From: Polyangiaceae bacterium
GTDB lineage: Bacteria; Myxococcota_A; Polyangia; Nannocystales; Nannocystaceae
DNA: 49,081 bases
Assembly: GCA_026989935.1 (NCBI GenBank)
Contig: JALSIN010000369.1
Span: 1-49,081, forward strand
Reading direction: 5' to 3'
The notes beneath the pieces were generated by a model, which searched no databases, was not told the DNA's origin, and was given only the letters and a program-made list of their open reading frames with translations. Made by a program: the position numbers and the translations under genes. Below are positions 29,562 through 37,402 of this stretch, piece by piece (within the stretch, counting starts at the first letter, position 1; each line of letters begins with the position of its first letter).

Positions 29562-31559
29562 TCAGTGCTGGTGCGCGGGGGCGGCCGGTGGCGCCTTGGC
29601 CGGCGGCGGTTCGAGGCGCACGAGACGCTCCCCCGGCACGATGCGGGCCTCGATGTTGCCGCAGGCGGGCATCTTGGCGCCGAAGTAGGGGTTTGCGACC
29701 GGTTCATCCGGCTGAATCCAACGGGCGCCCTTGGCATCGAACGCCATGGGACAACGCACCAGCACCAGCGGTTGGTCCGTGGGGTTGCCGAAGCGCGACA
29801 GCAACTCGGTCATGGGCGCGGCCAGCATCTCGAAGGCTCTGCGGACCCCGGCCAGATCCCCGGCCTTGCGCGCCATGCCCAGATGCCCACCGAGCTGCGT
29901 GGCGAGGTCCGCAAACGCCTGGCGCGTCGCGGGCGGCCCCGGCAGGTCCGTCTCGGCGAGAGCCGTCGCGAGCCTCTCGGTCGCCGCGCGGGCCCGCTCG
30001 AAGTCGTCCGCCGCCAGGGCCGCGGCCACCGCCAGGTATGCCCGCATCAAGGGTGCGAGCGCGCTTCGTGTCGCATCCGTGACCACGAGCGGCGGCGCGT
30101 CGTCCCAGGTCCGGTCGTCGGGCAGCGTCATCATGCTGCGACCGCCACGAAGCTGCAGGTCGGCGTCGAGGAAGAAGGCCCCCTTGGTCACCACCCGCTC
30201 TCCTTCGGACAGCCCCGCCTCCACCACGTATTCGTCGCCGATCTTGGCGCCGGGCCGTACGACGCGCAGTTCGTACACCCCGGGCTCCCCGGCCCGCTCC
30301 ACGTAGACCACGGAACGCCGGCCCGTAAACAGTACGGCGCTGGCGGGCACGACCAGGCGACCGCCGGCGGTCTTCTGCTCCACCACCACGGCCGTACCGA
30401 ACATGCCCGGCCGCAGGCGACGGCCCGGATTGCGCACCTCGACCCGTACGCGCGCGATCCGGCGCCGCGGGTCCACGACCGGATCCACGAACACCACCTT
30501 CCCCGTGTAGGTGACATCGAGCCCCTCGGGCTCGAAGTAGACCTCCGCCCCCACGCGCACCCGCGGCAGGTCCTCCTCGTAGGCCTCGAGCTGGACCCAC
30601 ACGACGGACAGATCGGCCACCTCGTACATGGGCGTCGCTTCGGTCACGTAGTCCCCCTGCTCGACGAGCCGCCGCAGCACGGTGCCGGTCACGCGCGAGC
30701 GCACGGGGACGTGCTCGGGCACCTTCCCGCCGGCCTCCACCGCGTCGATCACCGACGCATCCACCCCGAGCAGACGCAGCTTCTCGCGCGCGGCCGCGAC
30801 GGTCGCGTCCGTACCTGCGCCGCCGCCCGCTTCCGCGAGCCGCCGCCCGGTCTCCAGCGCCACGGAGAGATCCCGCAACGCCGCGTAGACCTGCGGGCTG
30901 TAGAGGTCCGCCACCACCTGCCCCGCGCGCACGCGCACGCCGGTCTCCTTGACCCGCAGCCGGTCGATCCGCCCGCCGATCCACGGCGTGATCGTGCGCA
31001 GGCGGGTCTCGTCCACGTCCACGCGCCCGAGCAGGCGAAGCTGCGCCTGGACGGCCTCGCGCCGCACGGCCGTGGTCTGCACCGCCGCCAGCGCCCGCGC
31101 CCGCGGCGAAAGGCGCACCACGAACGGGCCATCCTCCTCGTCGTCGGACGATCCCTGGACGGGGATGAGCTCCATGCCGCAGATTGGGCAGTTTCCCGGC
31201 TCCGACATGCGGATCTGTGGGTGCATGGAACACGTGTAGATCGTCGCCGCCTCGCCCTCGCCGCCGCCTGCGTGGTCGTGGTCACTCGCGCCGCCCGCGG
31301 TCTCCGAGGACGACGCCGCGGGGCTACAGGCTCGCCCCGCGAAGAAGGCCAGGAGCACGAGGAGGAGCACGGCGGGCGCGCGGCGAAGGGCGGCCAGGCG
31401 ACCGCCTCCTTCGCGCCGCGGCGACTCGGAGACACCTTCCGCGTCCGGTCCGGATGCGTCCGGCGACACCTCCGCGGCCTTCGGCGCTCGTCCCGGCGCC
31501 GCATCGGCCGGCGCAGGCGCGTTCGCGCCGTTCCTCTCGGGCTCGTTCGGGTTCGTCAT
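29562..31559 (-). CDS. Efflux RND periplasmic adaptor (CusB-like) with heavy-metal-binding motif and C-terminal DUF3347-like region
   Basis: MTNPNEPERNGANAPAP...; YTCSMHPQIRMSEPGNCPICGMELIPVQ; GRVDVDETRLRTITPWIGGRIDRLRVKETGVRVRAGQVVADLYSPQVY; C-terminal CPMAFDAKGARWIQPDEPVANPYFGAKMPACGNI. Confidence 0.92.
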   Translation of the reverse strand: MTNPNEPERNGANAPAPADAAPGRAPKAAEVSPDASGPDAEGVSESPRREGGGRLAALRRAPAVLLLVLLAFFAGRACSPAASSSETAGGASDHDHAGGGEGEAATIYTCSMHPQIRMSEPGNCPICGMELIPVQGSSDDEEDGPFVVRLSPRARALAAVQTTAVRREAVQAQLRLLGRVDVDETRLRTITPWIGGRIDRLRVKETGVRVRAGQVVADLYSPQVYAALRDLSVALETGRRLAEAGGGAGTDATVAAAREKLRLLGVDASVIDAVEAGGKVPEHVPVRSRVTGTVLRRLVEQGDYVTEATPMYEVADLSVVWVQLEAYEEDLPRVRVGAEVYFEPEGLDVTYTGKVVFVDPVVDPRRRIARVRVEVRNPGRRLRPGMFGTAVVVEQKTAGGRLVVPASAVLFTGRRSVVYVERAGEPGVYELRVVRPGAKIGDEYVVEAGLSEGERVVTKGAFFLDADLQLRGGRSMMTLPDDRTWDDAPPLVVTDATRSALAPLMRAYLAVAAALAADDFERARAATERLATALAETDLPGPPATRQAFADLATQLGGHLGMARKAGDLAGVRRAFEMLAAPMTELLSRFGNPTDQPLVLVRCPMAFDAKGARWIQPDEPVANPYFGAKMPACGNIEARIVPGERLVRLEPPPAKAPPAAPAHQH

Positions 31560-32965
31560 CGTGTCGGGTCCTTTCGGGGGATCGGGCGGCCGACGAGGGC
31601 TTCGAGGTCGGCGTAGGCGCGGGCCAGATCGGCACGGGCCTCCACCGCGTCGCGGGACAGCTCGATGAGGTCTTCTTCGGCGTCCAGCACGTCGGCCAGG
31701 GGCAGGGTGCGGGCGGCGTAGGCGGCGCGCGTGGAGAAGAGCGCGGCCTTCGCCTGTGCCACGAGGGTGCGTTCGTACAGGTCCACACGGCGCGCGGCGT
31801 CGTCGAGCCGGGCGAGCGCGGCGTCCACGGCCGCCCGGACCGCCTGGACCTCGGATACGCGCCTCGCCTCGTACATGCGGGCGACGGCCCGGGCCTTCTT
31901 GACCTCGGCGCCGTAGGAGGGCTGCCACAGGGGGATGTCCACCGTTCCCATGGCGATCACCGCATCCTTGCCGGAGTCGGCGGGGGCCGGGTCCATGCGG
32001 GCGGGCCCCGTGATGATCCAGTCCACGCCGAGACCGAAGCTCGGAAGGCGGCGGCCCGCGCGTGCCTTCGCCTCGTGGCGTTCGGCCTCGGCCCGCACGG
32101 CCAGGGCCTCCACGCGGGGGTGCCTGGCGGCGTCGGCGTACAGGGCGGCCGGATCCTCGGCCGGCAGGCCGGCGGGCAGGGGCGCCTTCGTGACGGGCAG
32201 GTCCGTCGCCCCCTCGAGGCCGAGCGCGCGGGCGAGTTCCGCCACGGCGGCGCGGCGCTGTGCGGCGAGGGCGTCGATCCGGTCCTTCGATCGCAGCGTC
32301 CGCGTGGCGAGGCGAGCCAGGTCGGACACGTCGGCCCCGCCCACCTCCACGCGCGCGCGCACCGACGCCTCGAGCGCCTCGAACACGGCCAGACGCCGCC
32401 GCTCCACCTCGGTCAGGCGGTCGATGCGCCAGACGGCGACGAAGGCGTAGGTGACGACCCGGGCCACGTCGAGGGCCACCGCCTCGAAGCGGCGCCCCTC
32501 GGCCCGGGCCCGCAGCGCCGCCGCCTTGCCCGCCTGGACGAGGCGCGAGGGCCAGGGGAACATCTGCGCCACCCCGATGCGGGCCCGCTGCGGCCCCACC
32601 CGGGTCTCGACCGCCCGCACGAACCCGGCGATCGTGAGGCGGGGCTCGGGCAGCCGGCGGGCGACCTTCGGGTCGTAGCTCGCCGCCCGGTAGGCCTCGA
32701 AGGCGGCGCGGACCCGGGGGTTGTGGGCGAAGGCGTAGGCCAGGTACGGCGGCAGCGTGCCGTCGAAGTCGGCCGTGGTCGGGGTGTCGCCCGCGCGCTG
32801 GCCGTCGCCGGGGGACGCACCGCCCCCGTCCGCCGGCAGGGGCGCGAGCGTGCGCTCGATCCGGTCGAGGTCACGGGCGACCGACCGCTCGACGGCCGTG
32901 GTGCACCCACCGGACAGCGCGCCGGCGAGGGCCAGCAGACATGGACGCAGGGTTGTTCGTTGCAT
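31556..32965 (-). CDS. TolC-like outer-membrane efflux lipoprotein (CusC-like)
   Basis: MQRTTLRPCLLALAGALSGGCTTAVERS; long helical TolC-type repeats, PLWQPSYGAEVKKARAVARMYEARRVSEVQAVRAAVDAALARL; ATGA overlap with the adaptor start. Confidence 0.92.
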   Translation of the reverse strand: MQRTTLRPCLLALAGALSGGCTTAVERSVARDLDRIERTLAPLPADGGGASPGDGQRAGDTPTTADFDGTLPPYLAYAFAHNPRVRAAFEAYRAASYDPKVARRLPEPRLTIAGFVRAVETRVGPQRARIGVAQMFPWPSRLVQAGKAAALRARAEGRRFEAVALDVARVVTYAFVAVWRIDRLTEVERRRLAVFEALEASVRARVEVGGADVSDLARLATRTLRSKDRIDALAAQRRAAVAELARALGLEGATDLPVTKAPLPAGLPAEDPAALYADAARHPRVEALAVRAEAERHEAKARAGRRLPSFGLGVDWIITGPARMDPAPADSGKDAVIAMGTVDIPLWQPSYGAEVKKARAVARMYEARRVSEVQAVRAAVDAALARLDDAARRVDLYERTLVAQAKAALFSTRAAYAARTLPLADVLDAEEDLIELSRDAVEARADLARAYADLEALVGRPIPRKDPTR

Positions 32966-33000
32966 CGGTGCTCCAGGGCGCGGGGAACGGGGGAAGGCAC

Positions 33001-33033
33001 GGTCCGGCGGTCCGATGGCGGACCGAGCGGACC
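33001..33033. promoter_or_regulatory. Nested stem-loop in the efflux operon spacer
   Basis: ggtccg...cggacc (33001-33006 / 33028-33033) enclosing cggtccg-atgg-cggaccg (33008-33014 / 33019-33025). Confidence 0.5.
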
Positions 33034-33079
33034 ACGACGGGCCCCACGCGGCACCGGCGGCCGCGGGGGCGCGTCCCCG

Positions 33080-33520
33080 TCACAGGAGCCACGAACGATG
33101 CTGGACGTAGAGCGGCCGCGACCGGCGTGGGGGCGGACCGCGCGGGCGGACCGGCGGCGCGGCCGGTCCCGGCACGACGAAGATGCGGCCGGCGGCCGGC
33201 GGCGCGGCCGCCACGGCCGAACCGGGCGCCGGCTCGAGCGTGCCGGCGGGGGCCGGCGCCGTATCCTTCGCCTCGGCGGCGCAGCACGCCGGGCGCGAGA
33301 CCTCGTCCTGACTGCCCGCGGCATCGTCGTCGTGGTCGCAGCAGGGGCACGCGGCGCTGCCGCCGTCGGGGCACGGGGCCTGCGTCCAGGGCATCGCGGC
33401 CACGAGGGCGAGCACCGCGATCCCACACCCGAGGCGCCGCGACATGCGCGGCAACGCGCGGGCCAGCGCGGCCACGGCGGCCAGCCAGGATCGGAGAGGT
33501 TCTCGCACGGGCTGCGACAT
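33080..33520 (-). CDS. Small exported Cys/His/Asp-rich hypothetical protein, first gene of the efflux operon
   Basis: MSQPVREPLRSWLAAVAALARALPRMSRRLGCGIAVLALVAAMPWTQAPCPDGGSAACPCCDHDDDAAGSQDEVSRPACCAAEAKD...; start may be 33547. Confidence 0.65.
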   Translation of the reverse strand: MSQPVREPLRSWLAAVAALARALPRMSRRLGCGIAVLALVAAMPWTQAPCPDGGSAACPCCDHDDDAAGSQDEVSRPACCAAEAKDTAPAPAGTLEPAPGSAVAAAPPAAGRIFVVPGPAAPPVRPRGPPPRRSRPLYVQHRSWLL

Positions 33521-33569
33521 TTTGCCGCACGTTGGCGGCCGACGCAAACCGGAAGCGGTCGGGGGCGCC

Positions 33570-34199
33570 CTACGCGCCGCCGGCGAGGGGCCACAGCCAG
33601 CCGTGGGCGGCCTCGTACTCCGGTTCGAGCGCCACCCCCAGCCCCAGCACGACCCGGTTGACGTAGTTGAAGTACGCCGTTACCTGCACGATCTCGAACC
33701 GCGCCGCGTCGGCCAGGCCCGCTTCGGCGAGGGCGTCGTGCTGCGGGCGGCGGATCGCCCCGGGCGCCACCGTCAAGGCGCGGGCGAACCGGACCGCCGC
33801 GTTCCACGGTGCGGGGACCGCCGCGATCGGCGCCGCCTCGCCCGTTCGGCCGAACCCGACCAGCCCTTCCACGGTCGGACGAAATGCAAACGGTGCCTCC
33901 GTCCCGGCCGCGGCCAACGCCCGCGACAGGGCGACGGCGTGGTGGATCGTGCAGTACCGGCACGCGTTCGCGGCGGAGACGACCGTGGCGACCATCTCGC
34001 AGGCGTACCAGGGCAGCGCCTTGGGCGCCTTGACGACCCGCCGGTACAGGGCAAGGTGCGCCTCGAGGACGGTCGGCGAGACGCCGTGGACCACCAGGAC
34101 GTTCGCCGGGCGCCCCAGCTCGGGATCGCAGGCGCCGGCGTAGATCCGGGCAAGGCGTCCCGTCGCCTCGTCCGGCGTGATCGACTCGATCCAGCTCAT
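33570..34199 (-). CDS. AhpD-like / carboxymuconolactone decarboxylase family protein
   Basis: MSWIESITPDEATGRLARIYAGACDPELGRPANVLVVHGVSPTVLEAHLALYR...NACRYCTIHHAVAL (CxxC...H); FNYVNRVVLGLGV. Confidence 0.93.
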   Translation of the reverse strand: MSWIESITPDEATGRLARIYAGACDPELGRPANVLVVHGVSPTVLEAHLALYRRVVKAPKALPWYACEMVATVVSAANACRYCTIHHAVALSRALAAAGTEAPFAFRPTVEGLVGFGRTGEAAPIAAVPAPWNAAVRFARALTVAPGAIRRPQHDALAEAGLADAARFEIVQVTAYFNYVNRVVLGLGVALEPEYEAAHGWLWPLAGGA

Positions 34200-34223
34200 G
34201 CGGGGGTTCCCTTCGTGTGGCGG

Positions 34224-34252
34224 GCCGCCCGGAGTCTACCCCGCCGGGCGGC
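34224..34252 (-). terminator. GC-rich hairpin between mepA-like and ahpD-like genes, possible terminator
   Basis: gccgcccgg (34224-34232) and ccgggcggc (34244-34252), 9-bp stem; no clear U tract. Confidence 0.3.
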
Positions 34253-34272
34253 GCCGGCCCCGCCCCCCGATC

Positions 34273-35658
34273 CTAGCGCTCGAACCGCACGTGGAAGTGG
34301 TGCACGTGGCCGCGCCAGTGCTGGATGATCCCGTGGCGGCGACGCCGCGGGTACTGGAAGATCTCGTCGAGCCGCCGCTCGGACACCCCCTTCTTGCGCG
34401 CGTGCTCGTACAGCAGCTTCTGGATCTTGTAGTCCATGAAGATGTACTTGACGCGGCCGGTCGCCAGGAAGGCGTCCACCAGGGCCCAGGTGCGCGCCAC
34501 GTCCAGGTTCTTGGCGTTTGCGTTGTGGAAGCGCTTGTCGTGGGCGAACTTGCCGCGCAGCACGTAGCCGACGTCCACGTCCCGCCCGTACTGGTGCGAG
34601 ACGTGGGGCGGGAAGGGGCCGCCGCCCTTCTTGCTGATGTCCCCGATGTGGATCTTGGGACCGCCGGGCATCTTGCGCTGGTAGGCGGCCACGGCCCGCT
34701 GGATCGAGCGGATCGTCTCGGCCGTGCCCCAGGCGCCCGCCGGCCACTTGACGGTGTAGCCACGCCCCGGCGGCAGTTGGATCCCGTGCTGGAGCACGCC
34801 GGCGTCGTCGAACACGTCGGCGAAACCGGGCACGACGGCGCCCTCGACCCAGACCGAGAGCTTCTGGCCGGCGCGCAGGCGGCTCGGGTCCGAAAGGCGG
34901 CCCCGTTGCCAGGCGAGGAGCTGGCGGCGCGTGGTGTCGTAGCGGCGGGCGATGGCACCGAAGGTCTCGCCCGGCTGGACCGTATGCTCGATCTTCTGCC
35001 GGGTGCGCGGGGCGATCTCGGGGCAGACCCGGATCGTCTGCCCGACCCGCAGCGCGTCGGGGTTCTTGCGCAGGCTCGGGTTCCAGCGCAGAAGGTCCTT
35101 GCGACGCACGCCGTAGCGGCCGGCCACCAGGCCCAGGTGCTCGCCCGGGATCACCGCGTGGTGATAGACCGGCGTGCGGTAGCCGCAAATCTTGGCGTTT
35201 TTCACCCGGGCCCGGCCGGCACAGAAGGACAGCGTGGCGCCAGCCCGAAGGCGCTTCGGATCGCCGCGCAGCGAGGGGTTCTGGTCGAGGATCGTCCGTA
35301 CGGACACGCCGTAGCGCCCCGCGATCTTCGACAGGGTCTCACCGGCGCGGACCTCGTGGACCACCGCCGTGCGGCGCCGGCCACAGCGCTTGCGGCTGGC
35401 GCGACCCGCCGCCCGGGCCTTCTTCCGGGCCTTGCAAAGGTCGATGGTCTGCCCCACCCGCAAGCGGTCGGGATGGGCCCGCAGGGCCGGGTCCGAGGCC
35501 GTAAGATCGCCCACACGCACGCCCGCCCGCGCCGCGATGCGGCCCAGCGTGTCCCCCTTGCGCACCGTGTACGTGCAGTCGTCCCCCGCCACGGCCGGGC
35601 GCACGCCGCCCAGCAGGGCGAGCAGGGCGAGGACGAGCAGGAACGAAGGGCGCGCCAT
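34273..35658 (-). CDS. Multi-LysM (about four) protein with MepA-type penicillin-insensitive murein endopeptidase domain
   Basis: Signal MARPSFLLVLALLALLGGVRPAVAG; LysM repeats YTVRKGDTLGRIAARAGV, HEVRAGETLSKIAGRYGV, HAVIPGEHLGLVAGRYGV, HTVQPGETFGAIARRYDT; HVSHQYGRDVDVGY and HVHHFHVRF of peptidase M74. Confidence 0.93.
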   Translation of the reverse strand: MARPSFLLVLALLALLGGVRPAVAGDDCTYTVRKGDTLGRIAARAGVRVGDLTASDPALRAHPDRLRVGQTIDLCKARKKARAAGRASRKRCGRRRTAVVHEVRAGETLSKIAGRYGVSVRTILDQNPSLRGDPKRLRAGATLSFCAGRARVKNAKICGYRTPVYHHAVIPGEHLGLVAGRYGVRRKDLLRWNPSLRKNPDALRVGQTIRVCPEIAPRTRQKIEHTVQPGETFGAIARRYDTTRRQLLAWQRGRLSDPSRLRAGQKLSVWVEGAVVPGFADVFDDAGVLQHGIQLPPGRGYTVKWPAGAWGTAETIRSIQRAVAAYQRKMPGGPKIHIGDISKKGGGPFPPHVSHQYGRDVDVGYVLRGKFAHDKRFHNANAKNLDVARTWALVDAFLATGRVKYIFMDYKIQKLLYEHARKKGVSERRLDEIFQYPRRRRHGIIQHWRGHVHHFHVRFER

Positions 35659-35734
35659 GGCGGTCGGGACCCGGGGGGCCACGTAGCATGCCCGAAGGCA
35701 CGCCGCCCATGGACGACCCGGCGCACGGCCCGAT

Positions 35735-36046
35735 TCACGCGGCCTTGCGTACGGAGCACCGCCCGGGGACGGAGAGGGCCAGGACCGCCGCGTACGCCGC
35801 CGCCGCCGCACCGGGCCCCGTTCGGCGCACAACGCGCAAAGAAAGCTCCCGCGCAAAGACCGCGATCTTGTCGGGCGGCACGGTCTCGCCAGCCACCCCC
35901 ACCGAGCGCAGGGCGGCACGCACCAGGAATGCGGCCCCCGGCGTCGTCTTCGACACCACGAAGACGATGCGGGCCACGGGCACCGACCCTGGGCCGGACG
36001 ACCAGCCCGCGTTTTCCGGTAGAGCGCCTGGTACGTCACGCGACAT
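35735..36046 (-). CDS. Small hypothetical protein
   Basis: MSRDVPGALPENAGWSSGPGSVPVARIVFVVSKTTPGAAFLVRAALRSVGVAGETV...; very strong ribosome-binding site aaaggagggaggcATG. Confidence 0.7.
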   Translation of the reverse strand: MSRDVPGALPENAGWSSGPGSVPVARIVFVVSKTTPGAAFLVRAALRSVGVAGETVPPDKIAVFARELSLRVVRRTGPGAAAAAYAAVLALSVPGRCSVRKAA

Positions 36047-36544
36047 GCCTCCCTCCTTTCCATGCAAACCGCGGTCCGAGGCGCGCAATCAAACGTGACC
36101 TGGTGCCGGGGATCGAGTCCCATGGGGGGTGACAGTTCGATCGCCCCCTTCCCGGCGCCAATCGGAAGCGGCTGGCGACCGGCCCTCCACGCCGGCCCTC
36201 CGGCGCACGCGACACACCGGTCCACGAGATCGGCAGACCCCCGGGTGCGACGGGGGCCGCCCGGTCGGGTGGTTGCCGCGGATGCCCACGCCCGAACTTC
36301 GACGGAGCACGGGTTCGGACCGACCGAGGGCGCCCCCACCGCGGAGACTCCAACCTCAGGTGGGGGCCGTGGCGTACCAACACGCCCCGCAGGCGCTCGC
36401 CGACCCGCCGCGAGGGTAGACGGCACGGTTTGCCCGCGCTCGCCGCCCCGCGCGCCAGTCGAAGCCCGGTCCCGCGGCGACGGCTCCGACCCGGGCCACG
36501 CAACGGACGCCTCCCAGACCGGCGGGACCACGGGCACGCGGCGT

Positions 36545-36925
36545 TCAGCGCCGGTTCGGTCCGGGCGTGGGGACGTTCACGGTGGGCCTGGGCGCCGGGG
36601 CGGCCGCCCCCGAACCGGCCACGGTCGCGGGCGCCGGCGCCGGGGCCGGAACCACCTCGGCGCCCCCAGCCGGCCGCTCGCCCGCTGGTGCCACCGCCCT
36701 CGGGCGCATCAGCGGCTTTCGCCGTTTCCCGGTCCCCTTGCGCGGGGGACGACCGCCCCTGCCTTGCGACGCGCGATCGAGCGCGGCCGGATCCGCCGGT
36801 TCGGCGCGCACGGCCAGATAGACGACCGCCCCCACGGCGAGAAGAAACGCCGCGACCAGCAACAGAAGCAGCCTGCGGCCCGACACACCGCGAGCATAGG
36901 CCCCCGCAGGCACGCGCCGCAACAC
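36545..36925 (-). CDS. Hypothetical single-pass membrane protein, Pro/Ala-rich
   Basis: GTG start; GRRLLLLLVAAFLLAVGAVVYLAVRAEPADP; nine-bp gap after FHA gene. Confidence 0.6.
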   Translation of the reverse strand: MLRRVPAGAYARGVSGRRLLLLLVAAFLLAVGAVVYLAVRAEPADPAALDRASQGRGGRPPRKGTGKRRKPLMRPRAVAPAGERPAGGAEVVPAPAPAPATVAGSGAAAPAPRPTVNVPTPGPNRR

Positions 36926-36934
36926 GGCGGCGGG

Positions 36935-37402
36935 TCACCACAGGATCGAGGCGAGCAACACGGCCAAGATCACCGCCACGAGCGCCGGCACGACGAGACT
37001 GCGCGGCGATGGCCCCGGGGCCCGTGTATCGTCGGCGATCCGCGTCACCGTGGGCTCGCCCGCGTCCGCGAGCATCCGCGTGACCTCGGCGGTCGGGTGG
37101 TGCACACGGTACGTCGGCCCTCCGAACGACACGGTCGCCCCCGGCCGGGCGAGGACCGCGCCCTCGACCGGCTCACCGTCCACGATCGTCCCGTTCTTGC
37201 TCCCCAGGTCCTCGACGAGCACCCCGTCGTCCCGTACCTCGACGCGCGCGTGGCGCCGGGAGACGTCCGGGTCGTCGATCCGCAGGTCACAGGCAGGATC
37301 GCGCCCCACCACCGCCGGGCCGGCCGGCAAAGATAGGGGTTCGCCTCTTTCCACCGGCACCAGACGGGGCGCGGGGTCTGCGGTCGGCATCGGTTCGGTC
37401 AT
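36935..37402 (-). CDS. FHA domain protein with C-terminal TM helix
   Basis: MTEPMPTADPAPRLVPVERGEPLSLPAGPAVVGRDPACDLRIDDPDVSRRHARVEVRDDGVLVEDLGSKNGTIVDGEPVEGAVL...SLVVPALVAVILAVLLASILW. Confidence 0.95.
   Translation of the reverse strand: MTEPMPTADPAPRLVPVERGEPLSLPAGPAVVGRDPACDLRIDDPDVSRRHARVEVRDDGVLVEDLGSKNGTIVDGEPVEGAVLARPGATVSFGGPTYRVHHPTAEVTRMLADAGEPTVTRIADDTRAPGPSPRSLVVPALVAVILAVLLASILW

Noticed and set aside
29565-31616. 683-aa plus-strand ORF opposite the adaptor gene
   Set aside because: Antisense shadow of a clear CusB-like protein.
36090-36135. tRNA-like T-arm string (tgccggggatcgagtccca)
   Set aside because: No matching acceptor stem, D-arm or anticodon arm could be built.
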